Shown here in pieces: positions 1-9,062 of a stretch of DNA of 64,000 nt (positions within the stretch are counted from its first letter, which is position 1; the number at the start of each line of letters is the position of its first letter). A model generated the notes under the pieces. That model saw nothing but the letters and a program-made list of their open reading frames with translations. It was not told where the DNA came from and did not search any database. The position numbers and the translations under genes are program-made. Source of the DNA: Saccharothrix sp. (GTDB taxonomy: Bacteria; Actinomycetota; Actinomycetes; Mycobacteriales; Pseudonocardiaceae); contig NZ_JAPSLK010000010.1 of the NCBI RefSeq assembly GCF_031180885.1, forward strand, positions 62,001 to 126,000, written 5' to 3'.

Positions 1-2
1 TG

Positions 3-1079
3 CTCGACCACGACGCCGTGCGGCCCCCGGTCCACGAGCACATCACCGACGCCGTCAAGGCACCCTCCCTCATCCGGCTCTCGCCCAACACCGTGCTGGT
101 CCGCTTCGAAACCCTGAAGGTGTACGCGGCGCTGGGAGCCGTGCGCCACCTGGTCGACAGCGGCGTGGTCCGCCGGGGGCAGACCGTGGTGGACAGCTCC
201 AGCGGCATCTACGCCCTCGCCCTGGCGATGGCGTGCCACCGCTACGACCTGCGCTGCCACATCGTCGCCTCCACCACCGTCAACGACACCATGCGCGCGC
301 AGTTGGAGATCCTGGGCGTGACCGTGGACCAGATGCCGCCTTCCGACGACCTGCGCCTGGACCAGAGCCGTCGGGTGGCCCGCGTGCAGGAACTGCTCTC
401 CCGGTATCCGGACATGTATTGGATGCGCCAGTACCACGACCCGGTGCACCACCTGGGCTACGCCGAACTGGCGGACCTGCTGCGGCGCGCGCTACCGGGC
501 GAACCGCTGACCGTCGTCGGCTGCGTCGGCACGGGGGCCTCTACCGGCGGTCTCACGCGGTCGCTGCGCGCGCACGATCCGCTGGTGCCATTGGTGGGCG
601 TGCAGCCGTTCGGCAGCGTGACCTTCGGCAGCGAGCGGTTCACCGATCCCGACGCCATCATCGCGGGCATCGGCAGCGCAATCCCGTTCGCCAACGTCCA
701 CCACCAGCTCTACGACCGCATCCACTGGTTGGACTTCCAGCACGCCATGGCCGCCACCGTCGACCTGATGCGCACGCACGCCGTGTTCGCCGGCCTGTCG
801 ACCGGCGCGGCCCACCTCGCCGCGACCTGGGAGGCCGCGCGGCACCCCGACCGCACCCACGTGGTCCTCGGCGCGGACACCGGTCACCGCTACACCGAAC
901 GCGTCTTCACCCGCCACCGCGAAGCCCTGGACCCCGCGTCGTTGCAGCCGGTGGAGATCGCCTCTTTGGACGAGCTGGCCCCGCCGTGGTCGGCGATCGA
1001 CTGGGCGCGCCGTGCTCACGGACCGGCCGTGCCCGTGCAGGAACGCCTCCGAGAGTTCAGGAAGGACCCCGTGCCATGA
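3..1079 (+). CDS. PLP-dependent cysteine synthase-like enzyme (5' end outside window)
   Basis: The frame is open to the left window edge, so the true start probably lies upstream; the first start inside the window is GTG at 18. The protein has the fold-type II PLP layout of the cysteine synthase family. The segment FETLKVY supplies the likely Schiff-base lysine (residue 34 counted from GTG 18). SSSGIYALALA matches the substrate-loop SSGNTGxALA motif with Asn-Thr changed to Ile-Tyr, and GCVGTGASTGG is the glycine-rich phosphate-binding loop. Relatives make cysteine or act in beta-replacement reactions, such as the SbnA-type step to 2,3-diaminopropionate. The altered Asn loop argues against an ordinary cysteine synthase. 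The stop overlaps the next start (ATGA), so it is translationally coupled to an ATP-grasp enzyme, which suggests synthesis of a small amino-acid-derived metallophore. The product is inferred, not shown. Confidence 0.8.
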   Translation, partial: LDHDAVRPPVHEHITDAVKAPSLIRLSPNTVLVRFETLKVYAALGAVRHLVDSGVVRRGQTVVDSSSGIYALALAMACHRYDLRCHIVASTTVNDTMRAQLEILGVTVDQMPPSDDLRLDQSRRVARVQELLSRYPDMYWMRQYHDPVHHLGYAELADLLRRALPGEPLTVVGCVGTGASTGGLTRSLRAHDPLVPLVGVQPFGSVTFGSERFTDPDAIIAGIGSAIPFANVHHQLYDRIHWLDFQHAMAATVDLMRTHAVFAGLSTGAAHLAATWEAARHPDRTHVVLGADTGHRYTERVFTRHREALDPASLQPVEIASLDELAPPWSAIDWARRAHGPAVPVQERLREFRKDPVP

Positions 1080-2263
1080 CCGTCGTGCTGCTGGAAGCCC
1101 TCACCTTCGGCCTGGGCCGCCTCGCCGACGCCGCGCGGGACGCGGGGCACGACCTCGTCCTGCTCACCGGCGACCGGACCATCTACCGCCACGAGCTGTC
1201 CCGCTGCGGCGACCGCGTGCGGGTGGTGGACGTCGACACCACCGACGTCGCCGAGTGCGAGAAGGCGTTGCGCGATCTGCCGGACGTGGCCGGGCTGATC
1301 AGCTCGACCGACACCTGGGCGGTGCCCGGCGCGGACCTGGCGCAGCGGCTGGGCCTGCCCGGACCGGCGCCGGCGGCGGTGCGGGTGCTGCGGGACAAGG
1401 CCGCCGTCCGGGCCCGGCTGCACGCCCACGGCCTGAGCCGCAGCGGTCCGCTCGACCCGGCCGCGGCGGAGGACTTCCCTTTGGTGCTCAAGGACTCCGC
1501 GGGCACCTCGTCCCGCGCGGTGTGGCTGTGCCGGACACCCGCCGAGCGTGACGCGGCCCTTCGCGAGGCCGCCGTCACCCCGCTCAAGGGCCGGTTGATC
1601 GCGGAACCGTACTTCGAAGGTCCTCTCTACAGCACCGAAACCGTCACCTGGCGGGGTGAAACCCGACTGCTCGGCGTGCTCAGCCGAGTGCTCTCGCCCG
1701 AACCCGTGCGCCGCGAGGAGGCTTCCGCGTTCCCGGTCGCCCTCCCCGACGCCGATCTCGCCGAGCTGGGGGAGTGGATCGGCCACGTGCTCAAAGCGGC
1801 CGGCCACGAAAGCGGCTTCGCGCACACGGAGTTCGTGTTCACCACCACCGGGCCCGAGGTGGTCGAGATCAACGCCCGCATCGGCGGCGCCCTCGTCGGC
1901 GAAGCCCTCTGCCGCGCCCTGGGCACCAACGTCTACGACGCGATGGTCCGCATCGCCCTCGGCGAACGACCCGACCTGCTCGACGGCGAACCGGGCGGCG
2001 GCACCGCGACCGGCTTCGTGGCGCTCTACCCCCGCGCGGCCGGGGTCCTGGAGGGGTGGACCGGCCTGGACCGCCTGGCCGACCTGCCCGGCAACCCCGA
2101 GTGGTACCCGACCGCGAGCCCCGGCGACGTGCTGGAGCACCTGACCGATCAGCGCTCCTGCACCGGCATCGTCGTGGCCGAAGGCCCCACCGCCGAGCTG
2201 GCGCTGCACCGGGCGCAGGCCGCCGCCGGCGGCATCACCCCCGTGGTCCGGGCGCACGACTAG
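1076..2263 (+). CDS. ATP-grasp domain ligase
   Basis: This 395-residue protein has the carboxylate-amine ligase ATP-grasp architecture: an N-terminal pre-ATP-grasp domain, a central lysine-containing nucleotide loop ([13 protein letters not shown]), and the C-terminal metal-binding signature [18 protein letters not shown], where the Glu and Asn coordinate Mg-ATP. Such enzymes activate a carboxylate as acyl phosphate and join it to an amine. ATG at 1076 overlaps the preceding stop, which fixes the start and indicates one operon with the PLP enzyme. Together they could build an aminocarboxylate or short peptide-like chelator. Similar single-domain ligases also make dipeptides, so the substrate cannot be named. 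No partner biosynthetic gene lies downstream; others may lie to the left of the window. Confidence 0.85.
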   Translation: MTVVLLEALTFGLGRLADAARDAGHDLVLLTGDRTIYRHELSRCGDRVRVVDVDTTDVAECEKALRDLPDVAGLISSTDTWAVPGADLAQRLGLPGPAPAAVRVLRDKAAVRARLHAHGLSRSGPLDPAAAEDFPLVLKDSAGTSSRAVWLCRTPAERDAALREAAVTPLKGRLIAEPYFEGPLYSTETVTWRGETRLLGVLSRVLSPEPVRREEASAFPVALPDADLAELGEWIGHVLKAAGHESGFAHTEFVFTTTGPEVVEINARIGGALVGEALCRALGTNVYDAMVRIALGERPDLLDGEPGGGTATGFVALYPRAAGVLEGWTGLDRLADLPGNPEWYPTASPGDVLEHLTDQRSCTGIVVAEGPTAELALHRAQAAAGGITPVVRAHD

Positions 2264-2293
2264 AGCACGGTGCGCGGTCGTGGGTGTCCGCGC

Positions 2294-2317
2294 GGTCGCG
2301 GTCGAGTCGCCGCGACC
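2294..2317. terminator. Hairpin between convergent genes
   Basis: Perfect 8-bp arms (GGTCGCGG and CCGCGACC) flank an 8-nt loop in the 70-bp gap between the ATP-grasp gene and the oppositely transcribed anti-sigma gene. The position suits a bidirectional terminator. There is no U-run, which is usual for high-GC actinomycetes. Confidence 0.4.
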
Positions 2318-2333
2318 GGGCGGTGGCGTCGGG

Positions 2334-3062
2334 TCAGGCGGCGCGTCGGTGATGCGCGCTGGGGCGCAGGTGACGTCGCTGCCTGCGGTTCCCGCCGGGA
2401 CGCGGGGTGGCGTCGACGCCGTCCCGGTCGTGGCGGTCGCCGCGGTCGTGGCCTTGCTCGGCGGGAGTGCCCGGGGTCGGCCGGCGCCGGTGGGCGCGGG
2501 CGACGAGGTAGAGCAGGACCAAGCCGGGCAGCAGGGGCAGGTGGGACACGACCCGGGCGGTGGTCGCGGTGCCGTCGAGCAGGTCGTTGACGGAGAACGC
2601 GACCAGCACCGCGACGAACCCGCCGAGCGTCGGCAGCAGGCCGGCCGCGCGGTGCTCGCTCACGGCGGCCACCAGCAGCCCGACGGCCAGCGCGAGGTTC
2701 CAGGCGATGCCCTCGTTGAACAGGTGGGTGGAGGTCCCGTGACCGGTGTCCCCGCCGGTCGCCCCGGCCAGCAACTGGGCCAACGAGAGCCACAACTGGA
2801 CGATGGCGACGGCGGCCAGCCCCAGGCGCGGGACCAGGGCGGTGTGGCGGGGTGGGGCGGCGGCCAGCACGGCGTCGACCAGGTCCGGCTCGGGCTCCGC
2901 GGGCCGGACGCGGATGGTCCTGGTCAGCGCCTGTGCGCTCGCCTGCCAGCGGGTGCAGGCGGCGCACTGTGCCAGATGCGCGTCCGTCTCGGCGGCGGGC
3001 ACGGGCTCGGCCTCGCCGTCCAGGCGGGCCGAGAGCGCTTCACGGCAGGATTGGCAGTCCAC
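2334..3062 (-). CDS. Zinc-finger (HC2-type) membrane anti-sigma factor
   Basis: This 242-residue protein starts with a zf-HC2/ZAS-type domain ([10 protein letters not shown], then [13 protein letters not shown]) with the spaced Cys, His and CxxC ligands. About four hydrophobic segments follow between residues ~75 and 195, then a basic Arg/His-rich cytoplasmic tail. This is the expected plan of a membrane anti-sigma factor that binds an ECF sigma through its N-terminal domain. A TGA lies directly before GTG 3062 in this frame, so that is the earliest start. It is divergent from the ECF sigma gene across 63 bp, whereas such pairs are usually co-transcribed. The signal it senses is unknown; the neighbouring transport genes make envelope or metal stress plausible. 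Confidence 0.75.
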   Translation of the reverse strand: MDCQSCREALSARLDGEAEPVPAAETDAHLAQCAACTRWQASAQALTRTIRVRPAEPEPDLVDAVLAAAPPRHTALVPRLGLAAVAIVQLWLSLAQLLAGATGGDTGHGTSTHLFNEGIAWNLALAVGLLVAAVSEHRAAGLLPTLGGFVAVLVAFSVNDLLDGTATTARVVSHLPLLPGLVLLYLVARAHRRRPTPGTPAEQGHDRGDRHDRDGVDATPRPGGNRRQRRHLRPSAHHRRAA

Positions 3063-3112
3063 TCACCAGTAGTCGCTCCATTCGGCTCACCGGTTCCCGA
3101 CACCACGTGGTT

Positions 3113-3127
3113 ACGATTCGGAATCGT
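3113..3127. promoter_or_regulatory. Perfect inverted repeat overlapping the sigma start
   Basis: ACGATTC-G-GAATCGT has 7-bp arms with a single-base spacer. It runs into the first two bases of the GTG start of the ECF sigma gene. It could be an operator or an mRNA structure masking the start. It lies in the divergent region shared with the anti-sigma gene. Confidence 0.45.
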
Positions 3128-3677
3128 GACAGCACCCGACGACGACGTCACCCGCTGGGCACTGGAGGCGCGTTCCGGTGACCGCGACGCACTGGAGCGG
3201 TTCGTCCGGGCGACCCAGCGCGACGTGTGGCGCTTCGTGGCCCACCTGGCCGGCGTGAGCCTCGCCGACGACCTGGCGCAGGAGACCTACGCCCGCGCCC
3301 TGCCCAGCCTGCGCCGCTTCGCCGGTCGCTCGTCGGCGCGCACCTGGCTGCTGGCGATCGCCCGCCGGGTCGTGGTCGACCAGATCCGGATGGCCCAGTC
3401 GCGTCCCCGGCTGTCCGCTGGTGCGGACTGGACGTCGGAGGCCGACCGCAAGGCGGTCGTCACCGGCTTCGAGGCCGTCGTGGAGCTGAACATGCTGCTC
3501 GACGCCCTCGACCCGGACCGCCGCGAGGCCCTGGTGCTGACCCAGGTGCTGGGTCTGCCCTACGCCGACGCAGCCGAGATCGCCGGTTGCCCGGTGGGCA
3601 CGATCCGCTCCCGGGTCGCGCGGGCCCGCGACGACCTGCTGCGCGCCACCGGTGACGAGGCCACCGAAGTGGGCTGA
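3126..3677 (+). CDS. ECF-family RNA polymerase sigma factor
   Basis: This 183-residue protein has sigma region 2 ([18 protein letters not shown], then [18 protein letters not shown]) and region 4 with a helix-turn-helix ([20 protein letters not shown]). There is no region 1 or 3, as in ECF sigmas. The frame stays open far upstream, but similarity to sigma factors begins right after GTG 3126, so I place the start there. It resembles the SigC-like group of short ECF sigmas. The divergent zinc-finger protein is the probable anti-sigma factor. A small membrane-protein ORF follows 27 bp downstream and may be co-transcribed. The regulon is not evident: I could not find a repeated -35/-10 pair in front of the neighbouring transport genes. 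Confidence 0.85.
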   Translation: MTAPDDDVTRWALEARSGDRDALERFVRATQRDVWRFVAHLAGVSLADDLAQETYARALPSLRRFAGRSSARTWLLAIARRVVVDQIRMAQSRPRLSAGADWTSEADRKAVVTGFEAVVELNMLLDALDPDRREALVLTQVLGLPYADAAEIAGCPVGTIRSRVARARDDLLRATGDEATEVG

Positions 3678-3704
3678 CCTCCGGCAGGGGCCGCGACCGG
3701 CGCT

Positions 3705-3878
3705 GTGACCGACGGCACCGGTCTCGCTCATCGCGACCGGCAGGGCCATCCCCTGCTCGGCCTGAGCCTGCTCGCCTTCCTCGTCCTGGACGCACTGATC
3801 GGCCTGACCCGCCGACGCGCGGACCGCAGGAGCGGCGCCGCCGACGAGGGGCCCCGACCGGCGAGGACGGTGTTGTGA
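3705..3878 (+). CDS. Putative 57-residue single-pass membrane protein
   Basis: GTG 3705 opens a 57-residue frame 27 bp after the sigma stop. One hydrophobic stretch (LLGLSLLAFLVLDALIGL) is followed by TRRRADRR, a typical positive-inside anchor. I recognise no family. The ribosome binding site is weak (GGCAGGGG, well upstream). Its place behind the sigma gene suggests a small accessory of the sigma system, but it could be a chance frame in GC-rich DNA. Confidence 0.4.
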   Translation: MTDGTGLAHRDRQGHPLLGLSLLAFLVLDALIGLTRRRADRRSGAADEGPRPARTVL

Positions 3879-3918
3879 CACCACGATGAGAACGTCGCGC
3901 GGACCGGCGTCGAGGCCC

Positions 3919-4611
3919 CTACTCGACCGTGGACGTGTGGGGTGGGTCCGTGCGCGAGTCCGTGCGCCGTCGACCCGGGAGAAGGAGCGTGTGGTCGGCC
4001 CAGCGGTCGAGGAGGGCGGTGTCGTGGGAGATGGCCAGCACGCCGGCTCCGGTGGCGTGCTGGTAGTCCCGGATGACCCCGACCAGCGCGGCGGTGGTGG
4101 AGGCGTCGAGCATGGTGGTCATCTCGTCGCAGATGAGGAACGCGGGGCGCAGCGTGAGGGCGCGGGCCAGGCAGGCGCGTTGCAGTTGGCCGTCGCTGAC
4201 CTCGTGGGCGCGGCGGCCGAGCAGGTCGGCGGTGAGCATGACGAGGTCGGCGAGTTCGTCGACCCGGTCGGGTGATCGGGTCGCGCGCAGCGGCTCGGCG
4301 ATGGCTTGCCGCAGGGTCATGCGCGGGTCGACGGAGAGTCGGGGTTGTTGGAACAGCACGCCGATGCGCGTGCGCAGGGCGCGTGGTGCCCGGTGCCGGT
4401 AGCGCGTGACGGGCGTGCCGTCGATGCGCACCGTCCCGCTGAAGGGCTTGTGCAGCAACGCGAGGACGCGCGCGAGCGTGGACTTGCCGCTGCCGCTGGG
4501 GCCGGCCACGCCCACGGTCTGTCCGGGGTGGACGGTGAGGCTGATGTCGGTGATCACCGGGTGGCGGTAGCCGGCGGTGATGTTCTCGGCGGTCAGCACG
4601 GCCGGTGGCAC
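3919..4611 (-). CDS. Opp/Dpp-type ABC transporter ATP-binding protein (second ATPase)
   Basis: This ABC ATPase of about 230 residues has Walker A GPSGSGKST, Q-loop LFQQP, an ABC signature in the form VSDGQLQRACLARAL (LSGGQ changed to VSDGQ), Walker B AFLICDEMTTMLD and the H-loop histidine in AISHD. It lacks the C-terminal oligopeptide-transporter extension seen in its partner. The start is either GTG 4611 or GTG 4599, both overlapping the end of the preceding ATPase gene and therefore coupled. It is the last gene of a five-gene operon (binding protein, two permeases, two ATPases) that imports a peptide-like or metal-chelate substrate, comparable in layout to Opp, Nik or Cnt systems. Confidence 0.85.
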   Translation of the reverse strand: MPPAVLTAENITAGYRHPVITDISLTVHPGQTVGVAGPSGSGKSTLARVLALLHKPFSGTVRIDGTPVTRYRHRAPRALRTRIGVLFQQPRLSVDPRMTLRQAIAEPLRATRSPDRVDELADLVMLTADLLGRRAHEVSDGQLQRACLARALTLRPAFLICDEMTTMLDASTTAALVGVIRDYQHATGAGVLAISHDTALLDRWADHTLLLPGRRRTDSRTDPPHTSTVE

Positions 4612-5516
4612 GCTACGGCGTGTTCGTCGTCGGTGAGGGCTGGGCGTTCGGCGCAGATCGGGGCGACCCGGTCGCATCGCGGGGCGAAGGAACACCCGGC
4701 CGGCAGGTCGGTGAGCAGCGGCGGCTGTCCGGGGATCGGGGTGAACGCGCGGTCGGGCAGCGCGTTGCCGAGTCCTTTGCTGTAGGGGTGCAGGGGTGTT
4801 TCGAGGACTTTGCGGGCGGGGCCGATTTCGATGACGCGGCCCGCGTACATGACGGCGACGCGGTCGGCGACCCGTTGTGCGGCGGCGAGGTCGTGGGTGA
4901 TGAGCAGGACGGCGTGGCCGGCGGTGACCATGCGGCGGAACTCCTCGATGAGGCTGTCGACGAGGTGGCGGTCGAGGCCGGTCGTGGGTTCGTCGGCGAC
5001 GAGCAGCCACGGGTCGCCGACGAGGGCGAGTGCGTTGGCGACCCGTTGGGCCATGCCGCCCGACAACTGGTGGGGGTAGCGGTCGATGTCCTCGGGCGAA
5101 AGGCCCGCGCGTGCCGCGACGGCGTCCGCGGTGTGCGGGGACCGGTGGACGCGGATGGCTTCCTCGATCTGGGCGCGGGCGGTCCGGACCGGGGTGAGGT
5201 GGGAGGCCGGGCTCTGCGGGACGAGGCCGATGCGGCGGCCCCGGACGGTGGTGGCGAGTTCCCGGTCGGTGGCGGTCAGCAGGTCGAGTTCGGGTCCGTC
5301 GCCGCGCAGCGTCGCGGTGCCGGCCGTTTCGGCGTTGCCGGGCAGGAACCCGAGCAGGGCGTTGGCGAGCACGGTCTTGCCGCAGCCGCTTTCGCCGACG
5401 AGCGCCAGGCACTCGCCGGGCCGCAGGCTCAGCGACACGTCGTCGACCGCGGCGACGGTGGCGCCGGGCAGGGTGAACCGGACGCGGACGCGGTCGAGCA
5501 CGAGTTCGGTCACCAT
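4593..5516 (-). CDS. Opp/Dpp-type ABC transporter ATP-binding protein (first ATPase)
   Basis: This 307-residue ATPase has Walker A GESGCGKT, Q-loop LVPQSP, signature LSGGMAQRV, Walker B WLLVADEPTTGLD and H-loop LITHD. The C-terminal CSFAPRCDRVAPIC extension is the Cys-containing oligopeptide-transporter tail typical of OppD/DppD. ATG 5516 overlaps the stop of the permease gene before it, giving a tightly coupled operon. It energises uptake of whatever the family-5 binding protein captures. Confidence 0.9.
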   Translation of the reverse strand: MVTELVLDRVRVRFTLPGATVAAVDDVSLSLRPGECLALVGESGCGKTVLANALLGFLPGNAETAGTATLRGDGPELDLLTATDRELATTVRGRRIGLVPQSPASHLTPVRTARAQIEEAIRVHRSPHTADAVAARAGLSPEDIDRYPHQLSGGMAQRVANALALVGDPWLLVADEPTTGLDRHLVDSLIEEFRRMVTAGHAVLLITHDLAAAQRVADRVAVMYAGRVIEIGPARKVLETPLHPYSKGLGNALPDRAFTPIPGQPPLLTDLPAGCSFAPRCDRVAPICAERPALTDDEHAVACHRPC

Positions 5517-6391
5517 GTCAGCTCCGTGCGGCGCTTGGGGTTGAGCCGGTCCCGCCACACGCCGCCGACACCGGAGACGGCGAGGGTGGCGGCGATCAGG
5601 ACCAGGCCGGGCGCCAGTGACATCCACCAGCCGCCGGTGAGCAGGGACCGCTGGGCGTCGTTGATCATGTTGCCGATGCTGGCCGCGTGCGGGGGCAGGC
5701 CGAGGCCCAGGAACGACAGCGCGGTCTCGTGCCACACCGCGTGCGGCACGGCCAGGGTGGTGGCGAGCAGCACCTGGGGCGCGACGTTGGGCAGCAGGTG
5801 CCGCACCAGCACGCGGGTGCGCGACGAGCCGCCGACGATCGCCGCGTCGATGAACGGCCTGCCGCGCAGCGAGAGCACCTCCGAGCGCACGATCCGCGCC
5901 GAGGACAGCCAGTGCGTCAGCCCGATCGAGATGACGACCGCGGTCAGGCTGGGGCGCAGTACGGCGACGATCACGATGCCCAGCAGCAGGTGCGGCACCG
6001 AGGCGACGGCGTCGACCAGCCGCATCAGCAACCGGTCCACCCAGCCGCCCACCGCACCGGCCAACGCGCCCAGGGCCGTGCCGAGCACGGACGAGATCAG
6101 CGCGGCGACCAGCCCGACGGTCATGGACACGCGCAACGCGTAGACGCAGCGCAGCATCACGTCCCGGCCGAGTTCGTCGGTGCCGAACGGGTGCCGCGCC
6201 GAGGGCGGGCGGTTCGCGGCGGCGAGGTCGACGTACTGCTGGTCGAGGTCCACCACGAGCGGCACGACCAGCACCGCCGCCGCGAGCACGCCGAGCACCA
6301 CCGCCGACGGGATCAGCCGCCACCGCGGCGACCGGGGTGCGGCGGCGGCGAGGCGGGACCGCGGCGCGCGGCGCCAGGCCAGGTCAGCCAT
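5510..6391 (-). CDS. Opp/Dpp-type ABC permease (DppC-like)
   Basis: This 293-residue membrane protein has an N-terminal helix (residues ~28-48), the OppC-specific segment HPFGTDELGRDVMLR, and the permease core with the EAA-like loop (DAAIVGGSSRTRVLVRHLLP) that contacts the ATPases. About six membrane helices are expected. ATG 6391 lies inside the end of the upstream permease gene (8-bp overlap). It pairs with the DppB-like permease to form the channel of the metallophore/peptide importer. Confidence 0.9.
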   Translation of the reverse strand: MADLAWRRAPRSRLAAAAPRSPRWRLIPSAVVLGVLAAAVLVVPLVVDLDQQYVDLAAANRPPSARHPFGTDELGRDVMLRCVYALRVSMTVGLVAALISSVLGTALGALAGAVGGWVDRLLMRLVDAVASVPHLLLGIVIVAVLRPSLTAVVISIGLTHWLSSARIVRSEVLSLRGRPFIDAAIVGGSSRTRVLVRHLLPNVAPQVLLATTLAVPHAVWHETALSFLGLGLPPHAASIGNMINDAQRSLLTGGWWMSLAPGLVLIAATLAVSGVGGVWRDRLNPKRRTELTW

Positions 6392-7361
6392 CGAGCACCA
6401 CCCTCGGGTCGGCCAGCGCGTAGAGCACGTCGGCGAGCAGGTTGCCCAGCAGCACCACCGCCGTCGCGAGCACGGTCAGCGCGCCGAGCAGCGCGAAGTC
6501 GACGTTGAGCGCCGCGTCCACGGTCGCCCGTGCGATGCCCGGCCAGGAGAACACGGTCTCCACCAGCAACGCCCCGGTGATCAGCTCCGGCAGTCGCGCG
6601 CCGAGCAGGGTGAGGAACGGCAGCAGGGAGGTGCGCAGGGCGTGCCCGGAGACCACGAGGTGGTCGGGCAGGCCGCGCGAGCGCGCGCCGACCACGTGGT
6701 CCTGGGTGAACGACTCCAGCAGGTTCTGCCGGACGAACAGCACGAACCACGGCGCCTGCGAGATCGCCAGCACCGAGACCGGCAGCACCAGGTGCGTGGC
6801 GACTTGCCCGAACGACACCGGGGCGTCGGCGTCGGTGAGCCCGCCGCCGGGCAGCCACCGCAGGTGCAGCGCGAACACGTACAGCGCGGCCAGCCCCAAC
6901 CAGAACACCGGCGCGGCTTCGAGCGTGTAGGAGGTGGCGGTGATCAGCCGGTCCAGCCAACTGCCCTGCAACCACGCCGCCGCGGTGCCCAGGAGCAGGC
7001 CGAGCAGCAGCGCGAGGGTGAACCCGATCGCGACCAGCAGCACCGACCAGCCCAGCCGGTCGCCGATCACCTGCGACACGGGCTGCTGGAACGACAGCGA
7101 GTCGCCGAAGTCGAAGGCGACCGCGTGCCGCAGCCACGCCAAGTACTGCTCGACCACCGGCTGGTCGACGCCCCAGTTCGCGCGGATCTGCGCGACCCGT
7201 TCCGGCGAGGCGCCGATGATCCGCACGCCGAAGTAGCGCTCGACCGGGTCGAAGGGCGAGGCCTTCGCCAGCACGAACAACGCGAAGCTCACCAGCAGCA
7301 GCACCGGGACCGCGAAGCCGAGCCGGCGCAGCACGAGTTTGCCGACACCGCGGTCGCTCAC
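6384..7361 (-). CDS. Opp/Dpp-type ABC permease (DppB-like)
   Basis: This 325-residue protein begins with the OppB-type N-terminal helix and periplasmic segment (LARLG-like region replaced by VLRRLGFAVPVLLLV) and the ...IRANWGVDQPVVEQYLAWL motif. The permease core with its EAA loop (GARSRGLPDHLVVSGHAL) follows. The frame stays open upstream, but GTG 7361 overlaps the stop of the binding-protein gene as GTGA, which is the convincing start. It forms a heterodimeric channel with the DppC-like subunit. Confidence 0.88.
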   Translation of the reverse strand: MSDRGVGKLVLRRLGFAVPVLLLVSFALFVLAKASPFDPVERYFGVRIIGASPERVAQIRANWGVDQPVVEQYLAWLRHAVAFDFGDSLSFQQPVSQVIGDRLGWSVLLVAIGFTLALLLGLLLGTAAAWLQGSWLDRLITATSYTLEAAPVFWLGLAALYVFALHLRWLPGGGLTDADAPVSFGQVATHLVLPVSVLAISQAPWFVLFVRQNLLESFTQDHVVGARSRGLPDHLVVSGHALRTSLLPFLTLLGARLPELITGALLVETVFSWPGIARATVDAALNVDFALLGALTVLATAVVLLGNLLADVLYALADPRVVLDG

Positions 7362-8944
7362 GACTTGGGCGTCCACTTTTCGAGGTTCCACCACGCCGCG
7401 TGGATCAGGCCGTGGTCGTGCGGCTCGACCTGGGTCTGCCGGCCGTCCCACTTGTCGCGCAAGACGTAGGTGTGGTCGAGGAACACCAGGAACGCCCAGC
7501 CGGGGTCGGCGACGTAGGCCCGCTGGAAGTCGGTGTAGGCCTGCTTGCGGGCGACGGGGTCCAGCGACCTGCGCGCGGTGTCCAGCGCGGCGTCCACCGC
7601 CGGGTTGCGGTACAGCGTCATGTTCACGTAGCCGTCCTGGCCCGCGTACTTGGAGTGCAGCAGCGTGTACGCCGCGGTGTCCGGGTCGTAGGGGTCGCCG
7701 CCGCCCCAGACCGCCGCGGCGTCCTTCTGCCGTTGCAGCATGATCTCGAACGTGGTCGCCTCGACCGGCGCCTCGACACCGAGCTTGGCGATGTCGCTCG
7801 CCGCGGCCAGCGCGAGTTCCTTGCGCAGCACGTCCGGCGCCGGGTACAGGACGGGCAGCCGCGCCGGTTGACCGTTTTTGGCGCGCTTGCCGTCCGCGCC
7901 CCGGTGCCACCCGGCCTCGTCGAGCAGGCGCTCGGCCTCGGCGACGTCGCGGGGGAACGTCGCGCCGGTGTCGTGCCAGTCCGCGAGGTGCGGCGAGATC
8001 GGTGTGGCGGCGGGCGTCCCGGCGCCGGCGAGCACGGCGTCGATCATCGCCCGGCGGTCGATGGCGAGGTTGATCGCGCGCCGGACCCTGGCGTCGGAGG
8101 TGAACGGCGACTCGGACGGCAGGCCGAGGCCGCGGTAGTCCGCGGACGGGTTCCGCACGACCTGGTAGCCGGGCTTGCCGGTGTAGGTCCTGGCCAGCTT
8201 CGGCGGCAGCACCGTGCCGTCGAACTCGCCGGCGGCCATCCGGGTGGCGCGGGCGTTGTCGTCCGGCACGAACACCACGGTCACCGTCTTGATCGCGGGC
8301 GCGCCGCCCCAGTGGTCCTCGTTGGCCTTCAACACCATCCGGTCGCCCTTGCGCCACTCGGCGACGGTGTAGGGGCCGGTGCCGACCGGGGCGGTGTTGA
8401 AGGGCGCGCTGTTGATGTCGGCGCCTTCGAGCTTCGCGCGCGGGACGATGCCCAGCGTCAACTGCTGCGCGAACGGCGCGTACGGGTGGGACAACCGGAA
8501 CTCGACGGTCCGGTCGTCGGGTGCGGTGACGTCGGCGAGGGCGTCGAACCTCGACGCGATGGTGGAGTTGACCTTCTGGTCCAGCACGGACTTGTAGGTG
8601 AACACCACGTCGTGGGCGGACAGGGCCGAGCCGTCGGAGAAGGTGACCCCGTCCTTGAGCTTCGCCGTCCAGGTCAGACCGTCCGCGGACGCGGTCGGGA
8701 CCTGTTCGGCCAACGCGGGAACCAGGGCGAGCTGCGCGTCGCGGGCGACCAGGCCGTCGAAGATCTTCGACGCGCCGTCCGGGCCGTAGCCGAGGATCGG
8801 GTTGAGGTTCTCCGGTTCGCTGCCCGCCCCGATGACGATGGACTGCCCGGTGTTCGCGGTGCCGCCTCCGTCGGGGGAGGTGCACGCCGCCACGAGCCCC
8901 GCCGCCACGACGACGGCGATCATCGGTCCACGGCGCACGCGCAT
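7358..8944 (-). CDS. Family 5 extracellular solute-binding lipoprotein
   Basis: This ~529-residue protein has a lipoprotein signal: a short basic N-terminus, a hydrophobic core and the lipobox VAAC (Cys near residue 21). The SBP_bac_5 fold follows, with GSEPENLNPILG and FNTAPVGTGPYTVAEW as family landmarks. Members bind peptides, nickel chelates or metallophores such as the CntA substrate. ATG 8944 is preceded by GTG 8947 and a very close GAGG, so the exact start is uncertain by one codon. It heads the operon with both permeases and both ATPases. Its neighbours (aztABCD, ATP-grasp/PLP enzymes, MFS exporter) suggest the ligand is a zinc-loaded chelator; a simple peptide remains possible. Confidence 0.87.
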   Translation of the reverse strand: MRVRRGPMIAVVVAAGLVAACTSPDGGGTANTGQSIVIGAGSEPENLNPILGYGPDGASKIFDGLVARDAQLALVPALAEQVPTASADGLTWTAKLKDGVTFSDGSALSAHDVVFTYKSVLDQKVNSTIASRFDALADVTAPDDRTVEFRLSHPYAPFAQQLTLGIVPRAKLEGADINSAPFNTAPVGTGPYTVAEWRKGDRMVLKANEDHWGGAPAIKTVTVVFVPDDNARATRMAAGEFDGTVLPPKLARTYTGKPGYQVVRNPSADYRGLGLPSESPFTSDARVRRAINLAIDRRAMIDAVLAGAGTPAATPISPHLADWHDTGATFPRDVAEAERLLDEAGWHRGADGKRAKNGQPARLPVLYPAPDVLRKELALAAASDIAKLGVEAPVEATTFEIMLQRQKDAAAVWGGGDPYDPDTAAYTLLHSKYAGQDGYVNMTLYRNPAVDAALDTARRSLDPVARKQAYTDFQRAYVADPGWAFLVFLDHTYVLRDKWDGRQTQVEPHDHGLIHAAWWNLEKWTPKS

Positions 8945-9062
8945 CACCCTCGGTCGGAGTAGGTCGACTGTTGCCGCGTGCAGCTAACAGCAAATCACCT
9001 GCAACAAGCAAGGGTGTGCGGGAGCGATGTGGGCGACATGGCCGGGACGCCGCGTGACCGCC

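Noticed and set aside
233-1075. Long open frames overlapping the first gene in other frames
   Set aside because: They carry Arg/Pro/His-rich low-complexity sequence typical of shadow frames in high-GC DNA; only the part from 1076 shows a real domain.
4605-6143. Rightward 512-residue frame opposite the ABC operon
   Set aside because: Antisense to two well-supported ABC genes; its sequence is Gly/Val/Asp-rich with no domain.
8969-9006. TGTTGC/GCAACA inverted repeat upstream of the binding-protein gene
   Set aside because: Six-base arms 26 bp apart are too short to separate from chance, and there is no match to the Zur-like sites.
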